DNA from: Bradyrhizobium sp. WSM3983
Lineage (GTDB): Bacteria; Pseudomonadota; Alphaproteobacteria; Rhizobiales; Xanthobacteraceae
Reading direction: 5' to 3'
Assembly: GCF_000473045.1 (NCBI RefSeq)
Contig: NZ_AXAY01000017.1
Location: forward strand, 1-64,000
Length of the DNA stretch: 64,000 bases
The translations under genes and the position numbers were made by a program. The notes under the pieces were generated by a model. That model made no database searches and was not told the origin of the DNA. It saw only the letters and a list, made by a program, of their open reading frames with translations. Below are positions 17,375-26,938 of the stretch, in pieces. How positions within the stretch are numbered: position 1 is the stretch's first letter; each line of letters begins with the position of its first letter.

Positions 17375-18357
17375 TTGAGCGAAATGTAATGCTGTTCCAC
17401 GAGCGTCGCAATAAGTGGTATATTGACGAAGCTGGCAAAGATGAACGCCACGACCAGCGCGAGCAAGATTAACATCAAACCGGGCTCGCGGAAGAGCTTC
17501 TCCGGCTTCTGTGCCGTGGAGCCGGGCCGCGTGGACAGCAAAAAGTACGCCGTAAACAGCATTACAACGATCGGCAGAGCGATGATGTACTCAATCCGAC
17601 ATTCGACCAAAAAGACCGATAGAAACGCAATCGAAGAAAGTGAGTATACGAGACAGGACGCTGTTAACGAAACCTTCGTATATTGGGCGAAGCTCGCACG
17701 GTAGCGCACCAATAGTTCCGCCCCGTGGGAAGCGACGATTTCCTGATATTCCGACATGCGCTTTGCAGACATGAGGAACGCACCGCCGAGCCAGTAAGCC
17801 AAAATTATCGAGCCCGGCGGGAGTGACGTCGGATCAATGATCGCCCAGCCGATCAGCAGGCGGATGGCATTATTGACAGATTCGGAGATCACATCGAGAT
17901 AGGCTTTGTCTTTGGTACGCAGCGGAGGCACATTATAGACGATCCCCTGTGCAACAAAAGTGCTGCTTATCATTAGCATAAGCGTGCTCGAATGCGCCGC
18001 GCAGAGCAGGCCGATAGCGATGAGGACTAGCCACTCCCCGACCACGATATGTCCGCTCATCACGCTCTGAACCGCCGAGCGCGACGACTTCGTCGGATGA
18101 TGCTTGTCGAAATCGCGATCAAGAAATTCGTTAATTACATAATTGGCGGAAGCTATGCAGACAGCAGCGGCGAAGCCGAGCACAAAGGACTGGATCGGAT
18201 GATCATGCGGAATGCCGCGCAGCAGATACGCAAGGACAATACCCGGTACGATGAGGATATGCTTCGTGCTGTGATCGAGCCGCATGATCGCAAGATATTC
18301 CTTGATGCCTGCCGGAGGAGTCGGATCGGGACCGCTGGCGTTATGCAGCGAGGTCAT
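17371..18357 (-). CDS. UbiA-family polyprenyl-phosphate transferase (NoeC-like)
   Basis: 328 residues with about nine membrane helices. The first Mg-binding motif is NEFLDRDFDKHHPTK at residues 76-90, of the form seen in decaprenyl-phosphate phosphoribosyltransferase (N..D...D..HPTK.R) rather than in ubiquinone-type UbiA. The second polar motif is YNVPPLRTKDKAYLDVISES. It would join phosphoribosyl diphosphate to polyprenyl phosphate in the inner membrane. The overlapping HAD gene downstream supports this route. The later epimerase genes (noeO/noeP or DprE1/DprE2 equivalents) are not in the window next to it, so the pathway may be incomplete or finished elsewhere. A prenyltransferase of another pathway remains possible. 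Confidence 0.75.
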   Translation of the reverse strand: MTSLHNASGPDPTPPAGIKEYLAIMRLDHSTKHILIVPGIVLAYLLRGIPHDHPIQSFVLGFAAAVCIASANYVINEFLDRDFDKHHPTKSSRSAVQSVMSGHIVVGEWLVLIAIGLLCAAHSSTLMLMISSTFVAQGIVYNVPPLRTKDKAYLDVISESVNNAIRLLIGWAIIDPTSLPPGSIILAYWLGGAFLMSAKRMSEYQEIVASHGAELLVRYRASFAQYTKVSLTASCLVYSLSSIAFLSVFLVECRIEYIIALPIVVMLFTAYFLLSTRPGSTAQKPEKLFREPGLMLILLALVVAFIFASFVNIPLIATLVEQHYISLK

Positions 18358-18580
18358 AACCGGCGCCTATTCAGGGACCGTTCAGTGATTTGTTGCCCGC
18401 CAAGCGGGAGTAGGGTAGACGTCGCCAATAACCTCAGTGACACGTCCTTCCCGCGCATCGAAGGGCCTGAGATCGAAGTAAAAGAACTCGCCATCGGTTC
18501 TGATACCCGCGCAATTTTGCTGACGGAGCTGGCCCGACCGCATTGGCTGCAAACAATTTGAGACAACCCAGCGGCGGATC
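18358..18580 (-). pseudogene. Possible 3' fragment of an unrecognised gene
   Basis: A minus-strand frame ending at 18382 reads MIRRWVVSNCLQPMRSGQLR then GEFFYFDLRPFDAREGRVTE and VIGDVYPTPAWRATNH, which is protein-like but short and begins without a good ribosome site. It sits directly upstream of the UbiA gene. I do not recognise it; it may be the tail of a lost operon member. Confidence 0.25.
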
Positions 18581-19684
18581 ATGGTCATGATAGCGCTCGG
18601 AGCAAGAGCTGGGCCAAATGCGCTGGCTGTCCGCGCCGGGCGTCTTGCGGCAAGTCGCAACTCGGTGTGGCGTGCGGCGCGTGTTCGGTCCGAAAGCAAA
18701 CGCGCCTCATGTCTGGAACCCGCCAAGCTATTGCGAACGCGACATTGGGCTTGAAACTGGTCAATGGCGTGGTGAAGCGCCTCCTAGTGAGATCAAGCCC
18801 GTTTTCGCGAGTGGTAACTCGCGTCGAACATGACGATCGCGGCGAAAACGCACCGGCGGGCGTGACAAGTCCCCAGAACTACGTGCTAATTTTTGTCGTG
18901 GTCGGCATCCGCGAAAGGTGCGCCTGCGTAGTGGCTACGCGTCGATCGGATGGCGCTCACGATCTGCACCACCCTTCTCGCGGCGATCGGCGAGCACCTT
19001 TCCCCTTCGGATAGTACGGCCGGTTCTATTTTGCGAGATTTATGTCATTGCGGTCGCCGCGCTCGAGCTCCTCTATGTCGCCGCGCAAGCGAAGCCTGTG
19101 CTCAGCGCAGCGCAATGGCGGGCGTAAAAGTCGACATCGTCTTTGATGATTGTCTTTGCAAGCGCGCCCTATGTTTCGGCCATTCAAGACGCTTCTTGCC
19201 GGCAACATCGACGACCAACAACATCAACTGATCCTTTTCGCCCAATGCATTTGGGTCGACGGCACATCGTTCGACTGGGGGCAGGCGAAGGAGGCCTGAT
19301 CCTATTTTGCAAGTTCCTGGTCCGGTCCGCCGGACTGGCGATGTCCGGCTGGGACGGTGGTCGTGGCGACCTCGGTCAATCGGCTGGTGGCGGTTCGTCC
19401 GCACTCCGCTGCAAACGTTGAGGCGCCCGATCCGGACATCATCATGAGGCGCTCGCGACCTCGGAAAGGACGATGACCCCAGCTGCGACATCAACCCAGT
19501 CACGCTGAAACCGCCAACCACATTGGATTTATCCAATCCCGCTAGGCGATCGTCTCGCCATCCGCGATCGCTCCGTCTCCGCAATCCTAACCAGCTCCGA
19601 CGGAGCGATCGCTGCCGGCGTGCCACTGGAGAGAAAGAATGGCAGCTTGACAAAAAAACCTGCAATCAAAGGGCCGATTGACAA
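18581..19684. other. No gene recognised
   Basis: About 1.1 kb of short conflicting frames on both strands. No transposase, RNA or regulatory element could be supported. Probably heavily decayed island DNA ending at an IS3 tail. Confidence 0.5.
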
Positions 19685-19941
19685 CCTGTTCTTCGATCTC
19701 GATGATGCCCGCGCCAAGATCGCTGCCTGGATCGCCGATGATCGCCGACTACAATGTCCGGCGACCACACTCATCACTGAAATACTTAACCCCCCGGGGC
19801 CTATGCCGCCCACCTCTCCGCAGCGGACGACCGGCTACGCAACCCCGACCAGCTTCGCCGATCGTCCGTTGCTCCACCCGCGCCACTTGGCGTACACGAA
19901 CTCTGAGACTCTAACCGCCGCTCGATGAAAATTCAGTGCCA
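19685..19941 (+). mobile_element. 3'-end remnant of an IS3 element
   Basis: Carries the last part of orfB (NLFFDLDDARAKIAAWIADD then, after a frameshift, YNVRRPHSSLKYLTP) and the right terminal repeat ending TCAGTGCCA. It is closely similar to 4790-5039 of the intact element. The repeat has a transposed base in its tip (GTGCCA for GTGGCA). Confidence 0.85.
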
Positions 19942-20044
19942 GGTCATGTCGGCCGGAGGTGGGTTTCCTCGGAGGCTCGGGTTCCGAAGCCACCCACGAG
20001 GATTACAGCTTTCACGATGGGCTTCATTTCTGGCCAGCCGGCCG

Positions 20045-21907
20045 TTATCGCCTGGCTTCACTGCAGGATTGCTCCGCCAGCGCGGTGGGGCGCACAGGCT
20101 TGAGCAAAGCCTGCCTGTAAGCATCCGGATCATCCGAGTCAGTGATCGCGGTTTCGAACGCAGTGGCAGCGACGTAGTCCGCCTCGCGGGCTCCAAAGGA
20201 GGCCATGACAATGGTTTGGTCAAGACGATGCGGGCCCTCCGGCTCGATCAGTACCCACGCTTTGGCCAGATCGGCGCAGCTTTCAAGTCCGAGCGCTTTC
20301 ACCGCGGCTGCGTTACTGCCGGAAGATGGCACGAGCGGCCAAGGTTGACCGAAGTGCGCTGGGCTACTGTTACTGCCCCATGGCCCGAACAGCCATGGTA
20401 AACCGAGCGCTCGCGTTTCGAGCACAAACAGCAGGCCCGGCGAGCGGCCGGAGAGATCGACCACGGGGGTACCGATTTCAAGGCCGGCCGCACGCGCCTG
20501 GGCTCTGGCCGTGGCTAGATAGTCGTGGAGGGGTTGCGAGAGCACTAATTTTCCACCACCGGGCATGGGCGTGACAGCGGTATAAGCGCGCAGATCTTTC
20601 ACCTGACCCCACGGCTTGAGGATGGCAGCATTGATCACTGATGCAGTGAGCAACTGTGCTAACACCGTCAGGGGCAGTAGGGCGGCGACGCTGCGTCCCT
20701 GTTGCGCAAGAGGACTCAGGAAGGCAACGACCGCGAGCATCCAGAACAAGGCTTCCTTCGCACCGGCGGACCAGTAATTGAGAGCGGAGCCTAGCGCGGA
20801 CACGTGCGGCAGTACCAAAAAGGTTAACGCTAGAGCGATGCTGGTGGGAGCTTGGGTGCGCAGAACCAAACCCTCACGATTGAACATCGCGCCAAGGCAT
20901 ATCAAGGCCGGCACTAGGAACAGTGTCGAGAGGTTGATGCTGATCGGATCGGTCCCCAGCAGCGCAATCGCTATTGTTACGATCAACACCGCAGCGAGAG
21001 CCAGCGATGGGAGGAACTTGTGCGTAGACCCCATGAGAATGCTGAGCAGAAAGGCTATCGCCATTAACACAGCGATGGCGAGTTGCCCGCGACTGATGTC
21101 GAGCCAGTCGATCCGAAACATGAAAGACACCTCGTGCCGGCCACCCAGCACGACTTCCATCTCAGCGCTGTTGACCATACGGGTCACCAGCCCGGTGATG
21201 CCGCCGTCGATCAAGTAGGCGGTAACGATCAGTAGAGCGAGAGCGACCAGCGCCGCGCCAAGCATGGGCAGCAGGGACTTTCTACGCAAAACGACGACAT
21301 AGAGCATAACGAGGAGGGCAATGGCCGCAGCGGTGGTCGGCTTGCCCATGAAGCAGCACCAGCCGCCAACGCCGACCAGGCTCCACCCCAAGACCTGGCG
21401 GATGCGTCCTGGCCGATCGGCCAGCAGCAAGCCGATCATCACCACCAAGAGCGAGTGAAAGGTCAGAGTGTCGTAGTTGGGCGTGAGCTTCATCAAGGGG
21501 TTAAAGGCGACTAATGCCAGGCTGGCGATCCCTGCCGATAGCACCGCCGCATGCGGCCGATCCACTGTCCAGAGGCGCCGGATAATCAGGAAGCTGAGAA
21601 TCCAGCCCAGCGTCATGCTGAGCGTGACGTTCGCCATGCGAAGCACTACGATGTCGCCACCCGCCCACTGATATGGCCAGTGATAGACGAAGCCAAAAAG
21701 CGTCGGCGGACTATTGATTGCGTAGGCGAATGGGTTCGCGATGGAGTATAGGTAGAAACCTTCGGTGCCTACACGGAGACCGTAACTGCTGTAGTATAGC
21801 AGCCAGGCGAAAAGGATCGCTGTGGTTACGGCGGACAGAGGGAGCAAAGTCCGCTCCAGCAAAACTGACAACGTCATTCCGTTGGCAAAGTGGTTATCTC
21901 TTGGCAT
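20045..21907 (-). CDS. Large polytopic membrane protein, possible GT-C-type glycosyltransferase
   Basis: 620 residues from the ATG preceded by AGGAAGG (12 further in-frame codons upstream lack a better site). About ten hydrophobic helices fill residues 15-420, followed by a soluble C-terminal domain of about 190 residues (from AYTAVTPMPGGGKLVLSQPL onward) that probably faces the periplasm. This layout resembles GT39/DUF2029-type membrane glycosyltransferases using polyprenyl-phospho-sugars, but I do not see a clear catalytic acidic motif in the first loop beyond GTEGFYLY. It is intact and uninterrupted. Its first 40 codons and leader are duplicated in inverse orientation at 13931-14175. If it is a GT-C enzyme, the UbiA/HAD pair nearby could provide its lipid-linked donor. 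Confidence 0.65.
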   Translation of the reverse strand: MPRDNHFANGMTLSVLLERTLLPLSAVTTAILFAWLLYYSSYGLRVGTEGFYLYSIANPFAYAINSPPTLFGFVYHWPYQWAGGDIVVLRMANVTLSMTLGWILSFLIIRRLWTVDRPHAAVLSAGIASLALVAFNPLMKLTPNYDTLTFHSLLVVMIGLLLADRPGRIRQVLGWSLVGVGGWCCFMGKPTTAAAIALLVMLYVVVLRRKSLLPMLGAALVALALLIVTAYLIDGGITGLVTRMVNSAEMEVVLGGRHEVSFMFRIDWLDISRGQLAIAVLMAIAFLLSILMGSTHKFLPSLALAAVLIVTIAIALLGTDPISINLSTLFLVPALICLGAMFNREGLVLRTQAPTSIALALTFLVLPHVSALGSALNYWSAGAKEALFWMLAVVAFLSPLAQQGRSVAALLPLTVLAQLLTASVINAAILKPWGQVKDLRAYTAVTPMPGGGKLVLSQPLHDYLATARAQARAAGLEIGTPVVDLSGRSPGLLFVLETRALGLPWLFGPWGSNSSPAHFGQPWPLVPSSGSNAAAVKALGLESCADLAKAWVLIEPEGPHRLDQTIVMASFGAREADYVAATAFETAITDSDDPDAYRQALLKPVRPTALAEQSCSEARR

Positions 21908-22024
21908 GGGCCCTTCCTGTCTCGTAGACGAGGCCCATTCCAATGAATATCAGCCTCGAGGCGCTTCTAATTGACCTGAGCCCCGCAATCTCCTCCAAGA
22001 ATTGGTGGATTCCATCACCTCGGT
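21784..22024 (-). repeat. Source copy of the inverted 240-base duplication
   Basis: Covers the first codons, ribosome site and leader of the membrane-protein gene; its imperfect inverted partner is 13931-14175. Confidence 0.8.
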
Positions 22025-22029
22025 GATCT

Positions 22030-22179
22030 GAGCTAGAGTTTTGCGCTGCCAAATTCCCTCGGCGGGGAGGAGCGGAAAGCGATGGAAGCCTCCCATGACG
22101 GGGTTCTGATGACGGACATCTGCCTGAAGGCCGGTATCAGTTAAGCGACCTATTTCCATTGGAAGAAGACGGACCACGA
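22030..22179 (+). mobile_element. IS3 orfA scrap inside the LysR remnant
   Basis: The plus strand reads ASHDGVLMTDICLKAGIS, stop, ATYFHWKK, matching the helix-turn-helix of IS3 OrfA proteins. It replaces everything after codon 95 of the LysR remnant that follows. Confidence 0.6.
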
Positions 22180-22477
22180 TTCGATTGGAGTCCGGACGGT
22201 TCCGCCGGCACATTCGTTTGGCGGTGAAGCACACCGTGTCTAGCGGCTCGGCTACTGTGTTCGCAAAAAGTCTTCCGAATTCCGTCAATTCGCTCCGCCG
22301 ACCGCGTCGTTCGACGAGGTCCGTGCTGAGATCGCTCTGCAGCACAGCCAGATAGCGGCTGACCGAGCTCTGCGTCATTCCCAATACGTCAGCGGCGCGC
22401 GTTATGCTTCCTTCTCGCGCGATCGTCACAAAGACCTAGATCGCATTCAGGAGCACTTCATCGTTCTCGGTAGCCAT
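22180..22477 (-). pseudogene. LysR regulator remnant (second pal-like locus)
   Basis: About 95 codons nearly identical in sense to the intact LysR protein (SITRAADVLGMTQSSVSRYL then ELTEFGRLFANTVAEPLDTV). A nonsense codon follows residue 13 (NAI, stop, VF) and the 3' two thirds are replaced by an IS3 scrap. The leader with the ATTATTCGATG site is retained. Confidence 0.85.
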
Positions 22478-22807
22478 CTTCTTTGCTCGGCGAGTCCTAG
22501 AATGTCCGCCATTTTCACGGAGGAGTATTCCCAGGAATGAATCTTCATCACATTATTCGATGTCATGCCGGATTGCTGCTTAGCAGCGATCTTTCGCGAC
22601 TTCGCGCTCTAAGTTGGTACGATATGTACGATCGCGCCCAACGGTTCAAGGTAGCGGTGGGCGCTTCTTTCTAACCGACACACCACGCCATTTCGCGGAG
22701 GATTGAACCGCTGATTCTACGCCTGCAGACCGCCACTGGGGCCTAGGCTCCGCCTACGCGTAAAATTTATCTTTGATCAAAACGGGGCGCGGTAAGAACG
22801 GTTGCGT
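22478..22807. other. Leader of the decayed LysR copy and spacer
   Basis: About 330 bases equivalent to 10223-10578 of the intact locus. It keeps the ATTATTCGATG motif at 22552 and has no gene. Confidence 0.6.
22552..22562. promoter_or_regulatory. ATTATTCGATG site, decayed LysR copy
   Basis: Exact copy of the 11-mer at 10297, again 75 bases upstream of the LysR start codon position. Confidence 0.45.
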
Positions 22808-23282
22808 TCAGCGAAGAAGGCGATTTTCGGCTGCTTTGACTTCATCCATCCTTTTGAAGTCTGAAGATATCCTCAACAGGTAGGATGTCCTTGTGCACGT
22901 TTTGGGCGCCGCCATCCGCAATGACCCGGCGGAAGTCTCCATCATGGCAGTTGCAACAGCACGGATGGCGTAGTTGCCGTAGATCATCATCCGTATATTG
23001 CAGAGCGCCTTTACCCGCTCGGCGTTGAGATCCGGGTAGGCGTTCGGCACGATCACCAGCGGCACCGATCCGGACCAGGCCTGTGAAAAGCTTTCGATCT
23101 CCGAGGGTTCCTTCTTTTTCGAATGGACAGGATCATGTCGGCGCCAGTCTCCACATAGGCTTGCGCACAGTGCAGGGCTTCCGCTTCGCCGAGGCCTGCG
23201 ATCAGAGCTTCGGTGCGGGCAATCACGAGAAAATCCGGGTCTTGTCTTGTTGCAAGGGCGGCCTCGATCTTCCGCGCAGCGC
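22808..23282 (-). pseudogene. Phosphonopyruvate hydrolase remnant (3' half)
   Basis: Carries the second half of a palA-like gene in two frames: KIEAALATRQDPDFLVIART then EALIAGLGEAEAL, and after a frameshift PSEIESFSQAWSGSVPLVIV then PNAYPDLNAERVKALCNIRM. The N-terminal half with all catalytic acids is deleted. Its 5' border is fused directly to an aminotransferase fragment. Confidence 0.88.
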
Positions 23283-23937
23283 AGCGCAGCGCCGCGGCGA
23301 GGGCGAGCAACTTGCCTCGGTTGTAGACCGTGCTGGCCGGATTGCACGGCGAGTTCAGCATCAGCCACTTGGTCCGCGGTGTGATCGCCGCCTCCAACGC
23401 CTCCGGGCGCAGCTTGAACTTGTGGAATTCATCGCAGACGACGAGAACCGGCCTGCCGCCGGCGAGCGCCACCATATCGGGATAGGAGATCCAGCACGGT
23501 GTCGGAAATTACGACTTCGTCGCCTGGATCAACGCTAGCGAAGAGCGCGTTGAATACGACCTGCTTGGCGCCGCAGCCCACCGTGATCTGATCGATACTG
23601 TAATCGAGCCCGTGATCGCGGTCGTAGCTCCCGCGAATCGCTTCGCGCAGCGGCCTGATCCCGGCGACGGCCGTGTATTTCGTCGGCCCGTAGAGAATCG
23701 CCCGGATGCCGGCTTCGCAGACCGCGGACGGTGTTTTGAAATCCGGTTCACCCTGACTCATCGTGCAGGTCGGCCAATTTGGCTGTTCGCCGGGGCGCTC
23801 GGTGAACTTTGAGACGAGATAAGTTTTCAGGTCGCGAGACGAGGGCGGATCAGACTCAGGTAACGGAGGGCCTTTGCTAACCGCCCACGTCCAATTCGCG
23901 AGTAATCTCCACCAAGGTACGCGCCGCGATAAGAAAG
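23283..23937 (-). pseudogene. Class I aminotransferase remnant (5' half), fused to hydrolase remnant
   Basis: Corresponds to about the first 190 codons of the intact palB-like gene: SQGEPDFKTPSAVCEAGIRA, YGPTKYTAVAGIRPLREAI, then after frame breaks NSPCNPASTVYNRGKLLALA. The Schiff-base lysine half is missing. The join to the hydrolase remnant falls in a GCGCAGCGCAGCGCAGC run (about 23273-23290), pointing to deletion at short direct repeats. A 1-base indel near 23500 also breaks the frame. Confidence 0.88.
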
Positions 23938-24088
23938 CGAAACAGATCATCGCATCTGCGCAAGTACGCATCCAATTATTCGATGAGCGTCATCTGACTG
24001 TTCAAATACGGAGCCAAGAGGACGAGCCAACGAGACGCCGGGGCGATAAGCGCGAGGCAGTCCAATGGGAAGACAGAAGGGGCGTCAG
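23938..24088. promoter_or_regulatory. Shared upstream region: decayed palB copy / TonB-dependent receptor
   Basis: Contains TCATCGCAT at 23947 and AATTATTCGATGAGCGTCAT from 23974. The 3' side leads into the receptor gene 104 bases later. It may be the old pal promoter now next to, and possibly used by, the receptor operon. Confidence 0.45.
23975..23985. promoter_or_regulatory. ATTATTCGATG site upstream of TonB-dependent receptor
   Basis: Exact copy of the 11-mer at 10297. It continues as AGCGTCATCTGACTG, matching AACGTCATTCGGCTG after the site at 32760. Confidence 0.5.
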
Positions 24089-26224
24089 ATGCGAGTTTCG
24101 AATACTGCAGACCGGCGGCGGATCAAGCGCCGCTTTATCGACGCCGCACTTTGGCTGGCTGCGAGCGTTCCGCCGGTAGCAGGAGCGACGGATGCCCATG
24201 CCCAGACGACTGATCTCGGGACTGTCCAGACGTCAGACAATGCCGGAGATGTCAATTCTGCCGTCTATCAAGCGCCGACGACAACGCCCCTGACGGTGAC
24301 GCAGCCGACCTCCGTCATTGACAAGCATTATATTGAGAACAACATTCCGCAGACGGCGAACTTCGATAAGATCATCAGCGTTGCGCCTAGCGTGATGGTC
24401 CAGCCGAGCGGCTCAACCGACGCCAAGATATCGATCCGCGGTTTCCAGAACGGCCAATTCAACGTCACGCTCGATGGAATTCCGCTTCGAAGCTTCAATC
24501 TCAGCCAGCACAGTGGCCTTATAATCATGACGAACGATCTCGGGCAGGTCACAGTCGACCGTGGCCCGGGTACGGCGTCGACCGTCGGCGATGCGACGTT
24601 CGGCGGTACTGTGGCGCTCCAAACCAAGTCGCCAATGCCGACCTGGGCCACCACGGCGACAACGAGCTACGGCAGCTTCAACACCCAGCTCCACGGCCTC
24701 CAATTTGATTCTGGCCTGATCAAGGGCGCCAATGGCGCCTCGTTCTTTGTTGACACGCAGTATACGAAAAGCGACGGCTATTCCACCAAAGTAGCCAGTG
24801 AACGGGAAAGCGTGGCGCTGAAGCTTCAGCAGCCACTCAGCGACAACACCACGCTCACCTTCGTATCGATCTCCAATAATGCGGTGCGAAACCTTTTTCA
24901 GGGCGCGTCGCTCGCTCAGATCGCGGCCTACGGCCCGAATTATGGATTATCCTCCTCTCCCAACAGCCAAGGATACGCGGGTTACAACCGCGAAAGTTGG
25001 AAAACTGACTTCGAATACCTCGGCCTGAAGTCCGACTATGGCGACGGTTGGCATCTCGAGAACAAGCTGTACACATCCGGTTTTGACACCCCACGGCAAG
25101 ATGCGGGACTCGATGTGAGTGGCAACACCAGGAACGGCACGATCTTCGGTGCCACCAACGTGCCGGGCCAGGCAGCTCCTGGAAGCTACCGCTCCTATGG
25201 CGATGTCATCGCGCTCACGAAAGATCTGCCTGACGGCGCTGTGAAGGTGGGGACATGGGCCGACCACTTGCCGGGTCATCGAGCCGGCTTTAACCTCGAC
25301 ATGACGTTGGCGGAGAAATACATCTCCACCAAGTACACTCAGGGCGTCACGCTGGATACTGTTCAACCGTACGTCGAAGCAGACTGGAAAGCGCTGCCCG
25401 ACCTGACGATTACGACCGGCGCGAAATATGCGTATGTCACGCGCAGCTACAATTCGCTCATCGACCCTAACACGGGCAAGCCGCTGGATTACGCGCTGAC
25501 TTGGGCGAAGGTTCTGCCCTCGCTTGCCGCGAACTACAAGCTTTCGTCCAACTGGTCGGTCTATGCCCAGGCCGCGGAAGGCTTTTTGACCCCACCCCAG
25601 ATTGTGCCCAACGGCTCCAATATCCAACCTCAAACCACCTGGAACTATCAGGCTGGCACAAGCTATCAGAGTAAGGATTTCACCCTCGCCGGCGACGTCT
25701 ATTACATCGACTTCCAGAACATGATTGGATCGCGGACAATCGGCGGCCTTGCGAACTACTTCAACGCCGGCGGGGCAATCTACAAGGGTATCGAAATCGA
25801 AGGAACGGTTCACGTCGGTAATGGCTTCAGCATTTTCGGCAATGGCAGCCTTAACAGTGCCAAAAGCACCCAGACTGGGCAATGGATTGCGGAGGCGCCG
25901 AACGCGACGCTTGCAGCCGGCCTGATCTACCAAGAGGGCAACTGGTACGCCTCGCTGACGGACAAATGGGTAGGTTCCCGGTTCGGCGACGTCGGGCAAA
26001 AGCAACCGCTGTCACCGTTCAATCAGCTTGACATGGCCATCACTTACAAAGTCAAAAACCCGTTGCCCAATCTGGTGGCGGTGACTGCGAAGTTTGGGAT
26101 CAGCAACATCCTCGACAGTCGTGCAATTGCAGATTTCGCCGGCTATTCCGGCGGGTCGGGAACGCCGCTGTTCTTCACGCAGATCGGTCGGAACATCTAT
26201 AGCAGCCTGACTGTGCAGTTCTGA
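24089..26224 (+). CDS. TonB-dependent outer-membrane receptor
   Basis: 711 residues from the ATG preceded by AGAAGGGG; an ATG eight codons earlier lacks such a site. An Arg-rich N-terminus and hydrophobic stretch (ALWLAASVPPVAGATDAHAQ) form a signal peptide, with the mature protein starting near TTDLG. A plug domain follows (DKIISVAPSVMVQPSGSTDA, SIRGFQNGQFNVTLDGIP) and then a 22-strand-type beta barrel ending in the C-terminal aromatic signature (IYSSLTVQF). It imports a substrate across the outer membrane with energy from the TonB-ExbB-ExbD genes directly downstream. No Fur-like site, heme or siderophore gene is next to it; the neighbours (tannase-family hydrolase, carbohydrate-type ABC transporter) suggest an organic, possibly plant-derived ligand. 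This last step is inference. Confidence 0.92.
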   Translation: MRVSNTADRRRIKRRFIDAALWLAASVPPVAGATDAHAQTTDLGTVQTSDNAGDVNSAVYQAPTTTPLTVTQPTSVIDKHYIENNIPQTANFDKIISVAPSVMVQPSGSTDAKISIRGFQNGQFNVTLDGIPLRSFNLSQHSGLIIMTNDLGQVTVDRGPGTASTVGDATFGGTVALQTKSPMPTWATTATTSYGSFNTQLHGLQFDSGLIKGANGASFFVDTQYTKSDGYSTKVASERESVALKLQQPLSDNTTLTFVSISNNAVRNLFQGASLAQIAAYGPNYGLSSSPNSQGYAGYNRESWKTDFEYLGLKSDYGDGWHLENKLYTSGFDTPRQDAGLDVSGNTRNGTIFGATNVPGQAAPGSYRSYGDVIALTKDLPDGAVKVGTWADHLPGHRAGFNLDMTLAEKYISTKYTQGVTLDTVQPYVEADWKALPDLTITTGAKYAYVTRSYNSLIDPNTGKPLDYALTWAKVLPSLAANYKLSSNWSVYAQAAEGFLTPPQIVPNGSNIQPQTTWNYQAGTSYQSKDFTLAGDVYYIDFQNMIGSRTIGGLANYFNAGGAIYKGIEIEGTVHVGNGFSIFGNGSLNSAKSTQTGQWIAEAPNATLAAGLIYQEGNWYASLTDKWVGSRFGDVGQKQPLSPFNQLDMAITYKVKNPLPNLVAVTAKFGISNILDSRAIADFAGYSGGSGTPLFFTQIGRNIYSSLTVQF

Positions 26225-26251
26225 CAGCAAGTCAACACCGAAGGAATGAAC

Positions 26252-26935
26252 ATGACTCTGGACCATCTCACCGAGCTCGCGGCGCAATCCGACGGCATTC
26301 TTTATGTCATGGCCGTCCTGCTGCTAATCGCGCTCACCGTGATTATCGATCGCTTCTGGTATCTCGGCCGGACCATCCGGCGCGGAAAGCGGGTCACCAG
26401 CACCGTCGCGCAATTCATGCACCTCGACCGGAAGACGCTTGCAGACCTCGTCGAAAAATCGCCGCGGCTGCCACACCGCGCCTTGCTGGAAGTGCCGCTG
26501 CAGCATTCCGAGCTCAAGGACCCGCATCGATTGTCCGAGTTGTTGGAGGAGGCGATCTTATGGCAGGTCCCCAAGCTGGATAGCCGGTTGTGGATGCTCG
26601 ACACCATCGTGACACTGGCGCCGTTGCTCGGCCTGCTCGGCACCATCGCTGGCATGATCAAGGCGTTCGCAGTCCTTGGCGACGCCGGTAACGCAGCGAC
26701 AGAGATCACTGGCGGCGTCGGCCAGGCTCTGATTGCGACCGCATGCGGTCTACTCATCGCCATTGCTGGTCTGGTTTGCTTCAACAGTCTCAACAACTGG
26801 ACACGGCTTATCGTGCATCAACTTGAAATCTTGAAGATTTCCATGGTCAACCGCCTCGATGCGCCTCGGGCAGCTTCAGGGGAAAAGCGTGCCTACGGTC
26901 ACGCTATCCACCCCGTTGCGAATACGGGAACCTGA
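26252..26935 (+). CDS. exbB: ExbB/TolQ/MotA-family proton channel
   Basis: 227 residues; the second ATG is chosen because AAGGA lies six bases before it. Three membrane helices are seen: an N-terminal one (ILYVMAVLLLIALTVIIDRF), and a pair in the conserved C-terminal region beginning LAPLLGLLGTIAGMIKAF and ending QALIATACGLLIAIAGLVCF. The GLLGT..GMI.AF motif is diagnostic for the MotA/TolQ/ExbB family. It forms the proton-driven motor with ExbD, encoded three bases downstream, to energise TonB. The order receptor, exbB, exbD, tonB makes this a dedicated system rather than the housekeeping one. Confidence 0.93.
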   Translation: MTLDHLTELAAQSDGILYVMAVLLLIALTVIIDRFWYLGRTIRRGKRVTSTVAQFMHLDRKTLADLVEKSPRLPHRALLEVPLQHSELKDPHRLSELLEEAILWQVPKLDSRLWMLDTIVTLAPLLGLLGTIAGMIKAFAVLGDAGNAATEITGGVGQALIATACGLLIAIAGLVCFNSLNNWTRLIVHQLEILKISMVNRLDAPRAASGEKRAYGHAIHPVANTGT

Positions 26936-26938
26936 CCG

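Noticed and set aside
24947..26005. 352-codon minus-strand frame within the TonB receptor gene
   Set aside because: Shadow of the receptor gene; no ribosome site or family motif.
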